Assembly: GCA_964371055.1 (NCBI GenBank)
Contig: CAYJLF010000010.1
Location: forward strand, 1-64,000
Length of the DNA stretch: 64,000 nt
Source of the DNA: CAYJLF01 sp964371055
GTDB lineage: Bacteria; Eisenbacteria; RBG-16-71-46; CAIMUX01
Reading direction: 5' to 3'
Part shown: positions 53,301 through 60,926 of the stretch, piece after piece
Position numbering within the stretch: the first letter of the stretch is position 1
How the letters are laid out: each line of letters begins with the position of its first letter
Program-made: the position numbers and the translations under genes
The notes under the pieces: generated by a model
Database searches by the model: none
Told to the model about the DNA's origin: nothing
What the model saw: only the letters and a program-made list of their open reading frames with translations

Positions 53301-53388
53301 CGCCGCAGGTCAGTACTTCGCGCGCCTGCAGGTGGAGGGACCGGGCATCCGGGAGACACTGACGCGGAAGGTCCTCCTTCTCGACTGA
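50350..53388 (+). CDS. Large secreted FG-GAP/VCBS repeat protein with sorting domain
   Basis: A 1012-residue exported protein. ATG 50350 with GGGAGG upstream; signal peptide about residues 12-30 (LLAVAVLLQLAGPALA). Residues 120-500 resemble a sialidase-type propeller (SRNLSMDIASNGDIYIG, ITMVSSPLDTPEAVFG, the SIDMGTTF and ASLDQGGSWG Asp-box-like turns). Residues 515-900 are FG-GAP/VCBS repeats with calcium-type loops (VADVDGNGDLEIVF, GDLDGDGRPSLVAG, GDIDGDGVVEVVAG, GDLDLDGDLEIFC, GDLDLDGSSEVVC). The C-terminus is the shared domain (LPTPNPAVDQVRFAFS, LLWDRAGDRRGRI, AGQYFARLQ). Function: surface or matrix protein; enzymatic activity cannot be shown. Confidence 0.85.
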   Translation: MSTLHRITPSQRSALLAVAVLLQLAGPALAREAVPVPVGGGESLFPADNLPSAIRDASSRPSSSHPTPEAALPGRPPRANDRSEPEVPPAFRELLRARFDDLGGDDVLVGDDPDSRNLSMDIASNGDIYIGIQLLSETVLERYEIYRSQDNGMSFTLWGTLGTGVTDAFMDPCLEVVEGTESLCLVAFVFKTPAARSVITMVSSPLDTPEAVFGPGVVVLSDPLITFFHPRFDTDVENYDDFYVYLVAEGWDDTGVDIWFARSIDMGTTFQPGYRIAELAFDDREYRYPDISYGWGGYVHATWHFHSREDEFDDSVRYRRAGEFANGGLAAWTNWVTLTPTSDGYDDGYPSIQAAHASNQVVIAYDRHLGSLLADCRTLASLDQGGSWGPSSFVGGPWFFHDGVHEHPDNGTWYVTGHYSGEAAFWTAPQADLTSWNGPHYIGDRQYSGTLPQSNGVAFNPVKGNRLGMAWTVVEAWPTDASVYFDGEWRRDQGYPDLEPGFPLSLAAPPLSHPAVADVDGNGDLEIVFADTLDKIQVLHHDGASLTGWPMATGVPLTRGPVAIGDLDGDGRPSLVAGSDNGHAYAYGPTGGLLPGWPVEVGVPPLPCFVSIGSFGGADRRLVVCASRNRIVFRNQAGVSPAGALARTLDGPEDFSYPPAIGDIDGDGVVEVVAGAGARVVACDLFSPGWELSVVLPAPLSDAITLGDLDLDGDLEIFCPTQTGTLYVLHHTGAPVSGFPFVTGSTREVLSATLAQCLGGSEPEIAFATRDSTVHLVWADGDEGVGYPVHTGEGWWLAGPPLIGLVTPTSSDLLIGSRDTHCWAWSNFGEVIEGWPKPVGGTVNMGLAMGDLDLDGSSEVVCLQPEALLVMDLHSPPTTPSRTWPMYGHDAQRTGCSDCPEAVPSSIDPAADGSGPALVRLALPTPNPAVDQVRFAFSVPVRAVVSLDLFDLQGRRVRTIYREEAEAGEQSLLWDRAGDRRGRIAAGQYFARLQVEGPGIRETLTRKVLLLD

Positions 53389-53396
53389 GCTCCGCG

Positions 53397-54320
53397 TCAG
53401 GCCGACCTCCGCCGTCCGATCGCGTCTCCGAACTCGCGAACCTCCAGGCCGAGGAGGAAGTCCCCGACCAGTAGGTTGGCCGGCCGGGTCGCGCGCGCCA
53501 CCTTCTGGTAGAGGCAGAAGAAGTCCTCCAGCAGCCGGAGTCGCGGGAAGAGCACCGTGAGCCTGCCGTCTGCGAGCTCGGTCAGGATCGCGTACTTGGG
53601 CAAAAGCGCCACGCCGTAGCCGCAGAGAGTGCCGTTGATCATCCCGCGCAGATGGTCGATCACGACGATCTGTTCGAGCACCGGCCGCCGGGCGGCCGGC
53701 AGGGCGCGGAGCATGTTGTTCCACCAGTGCCCCTCCCGGTCGAGCGAGAGCACCGGCGTACGCCGCAGGTCGAGCGGCGAGCGCAACCGGCAACCCTTCG
53801 CGAACGCAGGCGATGCGACCACGACATACTTCTCCCGGAACATCCGCCGGCCGTGCACCGCCGGATGGGTGTGGGGTTTGCAGTCCACGGCGAGGTCGAT
53901 TTCGTCGCGCAGCAGCGGGCCGGCCAGGTCATGCGCGAAGCGGAAGTCCAGCCGCAGCCCGGGATGGCGTTCCAGGAGCGGCCGCAGCTTCGGCACGAGC
54001 ACGGTGGTGCCGAACTCGATGGTCGACCCGAGGACCACGCGGATGGGGCCTCCCGCCGCGCCCCTCTCCATCTGCCGTTCCGTCTCCTCCAGCTCCCCGA
54101 AGACCCGAAGGCTGGTCTCCCGCAGCGCCTCCCCCTCCGCCGTGAGGATGAAGGTGCGTCCCCGCCAGTCGAGGAGCTCACGACCCAGGCCGTCCTGCAG
54201 CTTCCGCAGGGCGTGACTGACCGCCGAGGGGGTGACGTGAAGGACCTTCGCCGCCCCACCGAAGCTCCCCGTGCGGGCCACCTCGTGGAACACTCGCAGC
54301 CGCCCGAGATCGATCGGCAT
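53397..54320 (-). CDS. LysR-family transcriptional regulator
   Basis: A 307-residue LTTR. The winged-helix N-terminus reads LRVFHEVARTGSFGGAAKVL, then HVTPSAVSHALRKLQDGLG. The periplasmic-binding-like effector domain begins at about residue 90 (PIRVVLGSTIEFGTTVLVPK). It is transcribed away from the P5C dehydrogenase gene with 214 bases between, the standard layout for an LTTR and its target, and that gap holds a T-N11-A box. Proline, P5C, ornithine or a related compound is a plausible effector (inference). It converges with the FG-GAP gene, eight bases apart. Confidence 0.92.
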   Translation of the reverse strand: MPIDLGRLRVFHEVARTGSFGGAAKVLHVTPSAVSHALRKLQDGLGRELLDWRGRTFILTAEGEALRETSLRVFGELEETERQMERGAAGGPIRVVLGSTIEFGTTVLVPKLRPLLERHPGLRLDFRFAHDLAGPLLRDEIDLAVDCKPHTHPAVHGRRMFREKYVVVASPAFAKGCRLRSPLDLRRTPVLSLDREGHWWNNMLRALPAARRPVLEQIVVIDHLRGMINGTLCGYGVALLPKYAILTELADGRLTVLFPRLRLLEDFFCLYQKVARATRPANLLVGDFLLGLEVREFGDAIGRRRSA

Positions 54321-54397
54321 GTGGAGCCCCTCCCTCGTCCGCGTTTACCCTTGTTCGGGTTGCCTATCGTTCCAGCGATCCGCCGGCCGGGTCCAAA

Positions 54398-54414
54398 GAT
54401 GAAGCAGATTCATC
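54398..54414. promoter_or_regulatory. Candidate LysR operator (T-N11-A palindrome)
   Basis: GATGAA-GCAGA-TTCATC is a perfect six-base inverted repeat with a five-base spacer and contains the LTTR signature T-N11-A (ATGAA...TTCAT). It lies in the divergent gap 78 bases from the regulator's start and 120 from the dehydrogenase's. Further TTCAT-like half-sites (TTCATTCATGG near 54441) could be the activation site. The region is locally AT-rich for this genome, as expected of a promoter. Confidence 0.55.
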
Positions 54415-54534
54415 ATAGGATCAAAGTCATTTCACGTCGTTCATTCATGGCTCTGTGTTACTCCTTGAGCATGTCGGCCGGCAGCAAGACCGGACCGGTC
54501 CCGGCCCGGATCGTCAAGGGGAGGTAGCCAGTCC

Positions 54535-56166
54535 ATGAACAACAGCGTTTTTCGCTTCGACGTGCCGGCGAACGAGCCGATCCTCGATTACGCGCCCGGC
54601 TCACCGGAGCGCCTTCTTCTCCAGGCCGAACTGGATCGCCAGGCCGCCACCGTCGTCGAGATCCCGCTCGTCATCGGGGGCCGTGAGATCCGCACCGGCC
54701 GCACCCGGGACATCGTGATGCCGTGCGCCCACGGGCACCTCCTGGCGCGGTGCCACCAGGCCGGCGAGGAGGAGGTGCGCCTGGCCGCCGACGCGGCGGT
54801 CGCGGCGCACGCCCAGTGGTCGACTCTGAGCTGGATCGAGCGCGCCTCGATCATGCTGAAGGCAGCGGATCTCCTGGCCAAGCCCCACCGGATGCGGATC
54901 AACGCGGCCACCATGCTCGGCCAGGGGAAGAACGCGCACCAGGCCGAGATCGACGCCGCCTGCGAGACGATCGACTACCTTCGGTTCAACGTCTACTTCG
55001 CCTCGCAGATCTACGCCGACCAGCCGCGCTCGACCCTCGAACAACTCAACCGGATGGAGTACCGACCGCTCGAAGGATTCGTCTTCACCGTCAGTCCATT
55101 CAATTTCACCGCCATCGCCGCGAACCTGAACCTCGCCCCGGCCCTGATGGGCAACACCACGGTCTGGAAGCCCGCCAGCACCGCGGTCCTCTCGAACTAC
55201 TACCTGATGCAGACCCTGTCCGAGGCAGGCCTGCCGCCGGGGGTCGTGAACTTCGTCCCCGGCGAGGGCTCGGTCGTCGGGCGGACCGCGCTGGCCCATC
55301 CGCACCTCGGCGGCATCCACTTCACCGGATCGAACGCCACCTTCAACACCCTCTGGCGGGGCGTAGCGGCGGGCCTGCCGTCGTACCGGTCCTACCCGCG
55401 CATCGTCGGAGAGACCGGCGGCAAGGACTTCGTCTTTGCCCACTCCTCGGCTGACCCGCAGGCCCTCGCGGTCGCGCTGGTCCGGGGCGCCTTCGAGTAC
55501 CAGGGGCAGAAATGCTCGGCCGCCTCGCGCGCCTACATTCCCCGCTCGCTCTGGCCGGTCGTCCGCCAGGCCCTCGGCGCCATGCTCGCCCGGGTGCGGA
55601 CCGGGGACGTGCGTGATCTCGGTTGCTTCGTCAATGCCGTCATCGATGAGCGTTCGTTCGACAGCATCGCGCGCTACCTCGAGACAGCGCGGACCGCGAC
55701 GGGAGCCCGGATTCTCTTCGGGGGCGGATGCGACAAGTCGTCCGGGTACTACGTCCAACCGACCGTGATCGAGGTCGACGACCCGCACTTCGTCACGATG
55801 GAGGAGGAGATCTTCGGGCCGGTCCTTTCGGTCTTCGTCTATGACGACGACCGGTACGAGGAAACCTTGCGGCTGTGCGATGAAACCTCGCCCTATGCCC
55901 TGACCGGCGCGATCTTCGCCCGCGATCGCTACGCCTATGTCGAGGCCTGCCGGGCGCTGCGCTACGCGGCGGGGAACTTCTACATCAACGACAAGCCGAC
56001 CGGGGCGATGGTGGGCCTCCAGCCATTCGGGGGCGCGCGGGCGTCGGGCACGAACGACAAGGCCGGTGGTCCGCTCAACCTCCTGCGGTGGATCTCCCCG
56101 CGGACGATCAAGGAGACCTTCGTCCCGGCCACGGACTTCGTCTACCCCTTCCTCCGGGAGGAATAG
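54535..56166 (+). CDS. pruA: L-glutamate gamma-semialdehyde (1-pyrroline-5-carboxylate) dehydrogenase
   Basis: A 543-residue aldehyde dehydrogenase of the stand-alone P5C dehydrogenase type (eukaryote-like ALDH4A1 length, without a proline dehydrogenase fusion). It oxidises glutamate semialdehyde to glutamate with NAD+. Visible: the opening NEPILDYAPGSPER, EYRPLEGFVFTVSPFNF, GEGSVVG, HFTGS, catalytic base Glu293 in VGETGGKDF, nucleophile Cys327 in EYQGQKCSAASR, and EEIFGPVLSVFVYDD. The 3' region PFGGARASGTNDKAGG is the family's substrate anchor. It is probably controlled by the divergent LysR regulator. The PRODH partner is not in this window. Confidence 0.95.
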   Translation: MNNSVFRFDVPANEPILDYAPGSPERLLLQAELDRQAATVVEIPLVIGGREIRTGRTRDIVMPCAHGHLLARCHQAGEEEVRLAADAAVAAHAQWSTLSWIERASIMLKAADLLAKPHRMRINAATMLGQGKNAHQAEIDAACETIDYLRFNVYFASQIYADQPRSTLEQLNRMEYRPLEGFVFTVSPFNFTAIAANLNLAPALMGNTTVWKPASTAVLSNYYLMQTLSEAGLPPGVVNFVPGEGSVVGRTALAHPHLGGIHFTGSNATFNTLWRGVAAGLPSYRSYPRIVGETGGKDFVFAHSSADPQALAVALVRGAFEYQGQKCSAASRAYIPRSLWPVVRQALGAMLARVRTGDVRDLGCFVNAVIDERSFDSIARYLETARTATGARILFGGGCDKSSGYYVQPTVIEVDDPHFVTMEEEIFGPVLSVFVYDDDRYEETLRLCDETSPYALTGAIFARDRYAYVEACRALRYAAGNFYINDKPTGAMVGLQPFGGARASGTNDKAGGPLNLLRWISPRTIKETFVPATDFVYPFLREE

Positions 56167-56173
56167 AAGGGCG

Positions 56174-57238
56174 CTAGCTCCGCAACCTCTCGTCGAGCTC
56201 CCGCTGCCGCTCCCCGATGACCTCGTCGTAGTGACGCACGACCGGTTCCAGGTCGGCCTTGGTCCTGGTTCCGTCATGGATCAGGTTGTTGGCGATGATG
56301 CCGTGCACGGTGAGACCTGTGGCATGAAGGAAGGTGCGGTTGATGTGCCCGTCCTCGAGGAGGCAGTCGAAGCGCATCGGCAGCGCGGCGTGCGGCGCCC
56401 GCCAGCCGGTCTCGGTCTCGAGCGTTCGGACCATCGTCTCCACGTCCCACGGGACGAAGCGCGAGACGGTGATATGCCGGATCGGCGGGGACTTCGGGGA
56501 GCGACGGAGGAGGTTCGAGATCGGGGGCGCATACAACTCCAGTTTGAGGCGAAGCAGGGCATGTTCGGCCTGCGCGAGATGCCAGGTCATGCGCGGCATC
56601 CCGAACGGAATCTGGCGCCGCAGAGAACGCTTGAGCAGGTCGATCTTGAACGCGCGGGAGAGCCAGAGCTTTCCTTCATAGGCGTTGTAGGAAGTGAAGA
56701 GCGCGGGAACCCTCTCCCGCACCGCCTGGGAGTAGAGCGCCGACGCGATCGCATAGCTGCAGAACCGGCAGACGCCCCAGGCGACGTCGCTGTCCCCGAC
56801 CGCCCGGAGGAAGTGGCGGACGTAGCGACGATCCCATCCGCGCCGGCTCTGGATCACGCGCAGTTCGAGGTCGAGCGAGCGGCAGAGTGCCTCGAGGTTG
56901 GCGGCGGCCTCGGGACTGCCGAGACCGCTGTCGTAGCGCACCACCAGGGGGTTGAGGCCGAGGAGTCGCCGGACGACGTAGATGACATAGGAGCTGTCGA
57001 GCCCGCCCGACGCGCCGACGATGCAGTGGTAAGGACCGGGCGCGGCGGCGCGGACCTCTTCGGCGATCACCCTCAGTCCGTCGAGGTCCGAGCGCACATG
57101 TTCCTTCACGTGTCGGGCGAACTCGCCGTCGTGGCATTGATTGCAGCGGCCGTCGGAGGAGATGGTCACGCCGGGGAAACGGGAGGTAAAGAAGCAGGTG
57201 GTGCACTCCCGGATCGGTGTGGCGGCGGAATCGGGCAT
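56174..57238 (-). CDS. PP-loop N-acetyl-sugar amidotransferase-like protein
   Basis: A 354-residue ATP-pyrophosphatase-type enzyme. Two CxxC pairs form a zinc-ribbon-like head (CTTC at 12-15, CNQC at 32-35). The PP-loop is SGGLDSS (77-83). GVCRFCSYAIAS lies mid-protein. This is the layout of WbpG/WbuX-like amidotransferases that convert a sugar acetamido group to an acetamidino group with ammonia from a HisH-like partner, in surface-polysaccharide synthesis. No HisH/HisF-like partners or polysaccharide cluster are nearby, so another thiolation or amidation reaction is possible. It starts at ATG 57238 with GGGAGG upstream. Confidence 0.8.
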   Translation of the reverse strand: MPDSAATPIRECTTCFFTSRFPGVTISSDGRCNQCHDGEFARHVKEHVRSDLDGLRVIAEEVRAAAPGPYHCIVGASGGLDSSYVIYVVRRLLGLNPLVVRYDSGLGSPEAAANLEALCRSLDLELRVIQSRRGWDRRYVRHFLRAVGDSDVAWGVCRFCSYAIASALYSQAVRERVPALFTSYNAYEGKLWLSRAFKIDLLKRSLRRQIPFGMPRMTWHLAQAEHALLRLKLELYAPPISNLLRRSPKSPPIRHITVSRFVPWDVETMVRTLETETGWRAPHAALPMRFDCLLEDGHINRTFLHATGLTVHGIIANNLIHDGTRTKADLEPVVRHYDEVIGERQRELDERLRS

Positions 57239-57408
57239 GTCGGAGTCCTCCCTTCGGCTTGCCGTGGTTCAGGGGCGGGCTACGCGCCCGGATCGGCGCC
57301 ATCGATCCGCGATCCTCGGCATCATAATGCAGGGATCCAGCGGCGGGCGATGAGCGGCCACTGCATCCCCCGTGTTGACAGAGGCGGTCGCAACCAGAGG
57401 TGGGACGC

Positions 57409-58161
57409 ATGGGCATCGGCAGGGAGTCGAGAGCGGCCGGGGCCGCGCCTGCCTGGTACCCGGAACTGGCGCGACACTACCCGGTGCTCGATTCTCTTCC
57501 GGAAAGCCTGGGAAGGCTCCTGCGGGAACGGGGGCGACTGGTGGCCGTGCCTTCAGGAACGATCGCGTTTGACGAGGATTCGCCCTGTTCCGGGCTCACC
57601 CTGCTCACCGGAGGATCGATCCGGGTCGTCCGGAGCGGTGCTCAGGGACGGGAAATCATGCTCTACCGGGTACGTCCGGGCGAGAGCTGCATCCTCTCGG
57701 TGAGTTGCCTCCTCGGCCGGACGTCCTATGCCGCCCGGGGGATCGTCGAGAGCGACCTGAGCGGAGTGCAGGTCCCCGCCGAGCTGTTCGAGCGGCTCGT
57801 GGCGGAGGTGCCTGCGTTTCGCACCTTCATCTTCGAGCTCTTCGGGTCGCGGGTCAGCGCCCTGCTGCAACTTGTGGAACAGGTCGCCTTCCACCGCCTC
57901 GACCAGCGCCTTGCTGCCCTCCTGCTCAGGCGATTCGAGGAGGCCGGGGCCACGGCCCTGGAGACGACCCACCAGGACCTCGCCGATCAGCTGGGAAGTG
58001 TTCGTGAGATTGTAAGTCGCGTTCTGGAGTCGTTCGAGAACGAGGGCGCGATCGGCATCGCTCGGGGGCGCCTGACCCTCGTCCGCCCGGAGGTCCTCCG
58101 GGGGATTGGCGATGGCCGCGCGCAGGGTGACGGCGTCCGGGCCTTCCGCGAACCTGCGTGA
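57409..58161 (+). CDS. Crp/Fnr-family transcriptional regulator
   Basis: A 250-residue regulator starting at ATG 57409 (GAGGTGGG upstream; an in-frame GTG lies nine bases earlier). The cyclic-nucleotide-binding-like beta roll spans about 35-140 (SGLTLLTGGSIRVVRSGAQG, REIMLYRVRPGESCILSV) but has no intact cAMP phosphate cassette and no Fnr cysteine cluster. A long dimer helix is followed by the helix-turn-helix (HQDLADQLGSVREIVSRVLE). The recognition helix has Arg199, Glu200 and Arg204, the same R-E-x-x-x-R set that reads GTGA in E. coli CRP. A matching box overlaps its own stop codon. It probably controls itself or the next gene. Confidence 0.9.
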   Translation: MGIGRESRAAGAAPAWYPELARHYPVLDSLPESLGRLLRERGRLVAVPSGTIAFDEDSPCSGLTLLTGGSIRVVRSGAQGREIMLYRVRPGESCILSVSCLLGRTSYAARGIVESDLSGVQVPAELFERLVAEVPAFRTFIFELFGSRVSALLQLVEQVAFHRLDQRLAALLLRRFEEAGATALETTHQDLADQLGSVREIVSRVLESFENEGAIGIARGRLTLVRPEVLRGIGDGRAQGDGVRAFREPA

Positions 58162-58172
58162 CCCAGGTCACA
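58157..58172. promoter_or_regulatory. CRP-type binding site overlapping the regulator's stop codon
   Basis: CGTGA-CCCAGG-TCACA matches the TGTGA-N6-TCACA consensus at nine of ten positions; the inner 14 bases GTGACC-CA-GGTCAC are perfectly palindromic. A second palindrome CAGGTC-ACA-GACCTG (58164-58178) overlaps it. The site is 177 bases before the secreted-protein gene at 58349 and includes the stop TGA of the crp/fnr-like gene. Confidence 0.55.
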
Positions 58173-58348
58173 GACCTGAGACCGGGACGGCCGGTATCGT
58201 TCGCACGTTGGCCTGTCAGCGACGTCTGATGGTCCGCTCTGAACGGGAGTGACGCGTCCTGAAGAAGAATGAACGGCACGGATCCGGTAACGAGGCGAAG
58301 TCGCGGCCCGGCAACCGGGCAGGACGGCGGAAGATACAGGAGGAACGA

Positions 58349-59836
58349 ATGAAGTGGTTCGTGATCGCGATGACGTTCTGGTTGCCGGTGACGGCTCTCG
58401 GACAGGTCACTGTCGACTGGGTAGAGGACACCCGGGGGGTGTCGATTGCCGTCGACGCAGGTAACAATGTCTACACCGCCGACTACGATTACAACCCGGC
58501 CGGTGACATCACTCTCACCAAGCGGGATACGAACGGCGCCTTCCTCTGGAGCGCGAAGTTCGACCAGACCGACAACTCGAAGTGGGAGAAGGCCACCTGG
58601 GTGGCGACCGATTCCGACGGGAACGCGATCGTATCGGGCACGTTGATGTCCGGCTACTCGAATCCCGTGAACGCGGCCAGCATCCTGATGAAGTTCAGTC
58701 CGTCCGGGCAACTCCTGTGGCGCCGGATCTACGAGTCGGCGTTCGACGGCTCGTACACCAGGAAGTGCCTGGTCGGCGGGGATGACAACATCTACGTCCT
58801 CGGGATGGGGAGCGGTCCGTCCGGGTTCGTGACGAAGATCAAGGCCTTCGCTCCGGATGGAGGCGCGCTCTGGACCTGGTTCGATGCCGCGGGGATCGGA
58901 GCGCCGACCAACTTCAAATTCACTCCGGACGGGGCGATCACGGTGACCGGCCGCTCGATTTTCGGCAGCATTAACGGATACGCCAAAGTCGATCTTGCCG
59001 GGAACGTGATCTGGAGCCACCCGGGAGTGAACAGCCTGACGGTCGGCGACGCCGACGGAGACAGCTTTGGCCACACCTACCTGGTGCACGGCGAGTACGT
59101 GGTGAACGGAGGGACCGTCATCCGGAAGATCTCGCCCTCCGGCGAGCTGCTCTGGGAGAACAGCTATCCATTCGCCGCGCAGCGCATCGAGGTCGGCGGC
59201 GATGACCGGCCGGTGGCCTGCGGCTATCCCAACGCGGGCAGCTTCGGAGCCGCCTTCCTCAAGGTCGACGGAGACGGCGCGGTCGTCTGGTCGAACCTTG
59301 ACGCGGACGGGCCTCTCTCGCTCCTGGCGCACGCGCACCTCGTGATGGACCAGGAGGACAACATCTACCTCGCGGCCGGTACGATGTTCGAGATGGCCGT
59401 CTGCAAGGTCACGAGCGCGGGGACCCCGGCCTGGACCGCCACCACGACCGGGAGCTACGCCTACGCCATCGCCCTCGGGAACGACGGCAACGTCTACGTC
59501 GTCGGCGGTTCGACGGCTCGGCTGGGGCAGGCCTCCTCCGCCGGGTCGCCCGTGCTCTTGGACGGCGGGGCCGATCGCATCACCCTGGCCGGATGCTTCC
59601 CGAACCCGGCGTCCACCGGCACCACGATCCGGTATTCGCTGCGCGAGGAAGGGGAGGTGACTCTCAGCCTCTTCGATCTCGCCGGGCGTGAAGTGGTTGC
59701 ATCGAGGCACGGGGTGGAAGGTCCGGGAGACAGGGCCGTGTCGTTCGGGTTGTCCGGGCTCGCTGCCGGCACCTACTTCTACCGACTGCAGGTCGGTGGG
59801 GAAGTCAAGTCCGCGTCCCTGCGTGTGGTGCGCTGA
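58349..59836 (+). CDS. Secreted beta-propeller-like protein with sorting domain
   Basis: A 495-residue exported protein. ACAGGAGG precedes the ATG; signal peptide residues 1-19. Residues 25-405 contain seven or so blades of a SBBP/NHL-like propeller (VSIAVDAGNNVYTADYDYNP, MKFSPSGQLLWRRIYES, LVGGDDNIYVLGMGSG, LVMDQEDNIYLAAGTM, IALGNDGNVYVVGG), each alternating DxxxNxY with SGxxLW. The C-terminal 85 residues are the shared domain (LAGCFPNPASTGTTIRYSL, LSLFDLAGREVV, GTYFYRLQVG). It has no catalytic motif. The CRP-type box upstream suggests nutrient- or redox-linked control. Confidence 0.85.
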   Translation: MKWFVIAMTFWLPVTALGQVTVDWVEDTRGVSIAVDAGNNVYTADYDYNPAGDITLTKRDTNGAFLWSAKFDQTDNSKWEKATWVATDSDGNAIVSGTLMSGYSNPVNAASILMKFSPSGQLLWRRIYESAFDGSYTRKCLVGGDDNIYVLGMGSGPSGFVTKIKAFAPDGGALWTWFDAAGIGAPTNFKFTPDGAITVTGRSIFGSINGYAKVDLAGNVIWSHPGVNSLTVGDADGDSFGHTYLVHGEYVVNGGTVIRKISPSGELLWENSYPFAAQRIEVGGDDRPVACGYPNAGSFGAAFLKVDGDGAVVWSNLDADGPLSLLAHAHLVMDQEDNIYLAAGTMFEMAVCKVTSAGTPAWTATTTGSYAYAIALGNDGNVYVVGGSTARLGQASSAGSPVLLDGGADRITLAGCFPNPASTGTTIRYSLREEGEVTLSLFDLAGREVVASRHGVEGPGDRAVSFGLSGLAAGTYFYRLQVGGEVKSASLRVVR

Positions 59837-59852
59837 CCCGGGACGGCCCGGT

Positions 59853-60926
59853 CTACCAGTTCCGCCAGAGCTCCGGCTCGTGGTCCCATCCCAGCAGGCT
59901 CGCCGAGACTCGCCAGTAGCCATGGTGCCCGGCAGCGTCGACCGGACGGATTCCCTCGACCGCCACGCGGATCGTGTGACGCCCGGCGGAGAGGTGATCG
60001 GTCAGGTCGATCTCGACCGGGTCGACTTCGAGCCCGGGGCACCAGCCGCAGCGGCTGTAGTCGCTGGACCAGCTTCCGTCGGTCCAGCGCGTCGTGTAGG
60101 GATTGCGGTCGCGGTAGCGGCGGCAGTCGTCCCGCCACGGATGGAACCGATGCACCACCCGGCCGTCGACCGAGATCACGTTGGCCTTCGAAATGAACTC
60201 GTCGGCATCCCGCCCGTCGGTGCAGTGCCCCGTGGTGATGTAGCGCAGCACGACGCGGCGGAGCCCCGGCGGGACCTCGACCTCTCCTGAGATCGTGCCA
60301 TCGCCGTGTTTGAGGTCGAGCGACTCCGCGAAGAGCACCGGCGCGGCCCAGTCGGCGTTGTCAACGGTCGAGTCGGGCTCGATCTTCACGGTGAGGTCGA
60401 TCGCCCAGGCCGGCGCAACCCAGGTGTCGATGAAGGCGGCCAGCCGGACCGGTCCGTGCAGGAGCGGGAGGAGGTGGCTGAGGTCGATCTCGTGCTCCGT
60501 GCGGCCGCCGTAGGCCGTGATGAAACGGAAGAGCTCGAGGTCGGGGCGGCCGTCCAACTGCAGGCGCACGTTGCCGGCCCGGTCCCAGCGGTCGTGGACC
60601 GTGCGTTCATCCTTCGGCACCGGGTGGATCGTAAGATGCGCCGTGACGCGCGTGCGACCCCCGACCGGCGGGATCGTCACCTCACGTTGAATCGTCCGCC
60701 CGTCATCCCTGGTGTCGATCCCCGGAGTCGCGAAGTGAAAGACGCTGTCGGGGGAGAAGAAGATCGCGGCCTGCATGAAGAGGGGGAGATCAAGAGTGCT
60801 CGCCGCCGGGGGCGGGCGGAAGGCCGGCGTCTCTCCCTTCGACGAGGTGGCCAGAGACGCGAGCGCGCACGCGAGGACGATGATGGCTCCTTGGATCGGA
60901 GCGCCACCGGACCGGCGGCGTCTCAT
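59853..60926 (-). CDS. Exported PNGase F-like protein (peptide-N-glycosidase F-related)
   Basis: A 357-residue exported protein (signal peptide about residues 10-32, GAIIVLACALASLATSS). Two beta-sandwich domains follow, as in PNGase F, which hydrolyses the amide link between N-glycans and asparagine. Domain 1 has DIDT-like PGIDTRDDGRTIQREV and RFITAYGGRTEHEIDLS. Domain 2 has the family core RYITTGHCTDGRDADEF, VDGRVVHRFHPWRDDCRRYR, SDYSRCGWCPG and the end GYWRVSASLLGW. I recognise this pattern from memory of PNGase F-type proteins; the exact catalytic residues were not verified. It overlaps the upstream methyltransferase gene by four bases (ATGA) and lacks the sorting domain. Confidence 0.78.
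   Translation of the reverse strand: MRRRRSGGAPIQGAIIVLACALASLATSSKGETPAFRPPPAASTLDLPLFMQAAIFFSPDSVFHFATPGIDTRDDGRTIQREVTIPPVGGRTRVTAHLTIHPVPKDERTVHDRWDRAGNVRLQLDGRPDLELFRFITAYGGRTEHEIDLSHLLPLLHGPVRLAAFIDTWVAPAWAIDLTVKIEPDSTVDNADWAAPVLFAESLDLKHGDGTISGEVEVPPGLRRVVLRYITTGHCTDGRDADEFISKANVISVDGRVVHRFHPWRDDCRRYRDRNPYTTRWTDGSWSSDYSRCGWCPGLEVDPVEIDLTDHLSAGRHTIRVAVEGIRPVDAAGHHGYWRVSASLLGWDHEPELWRNW

Noticed and set aside
51922..53793. A 623-codon minus-strand frame under the FG-GAP gene
   Set aside because: Antisense to clear calcium-loop repeats; composition is noise-like.
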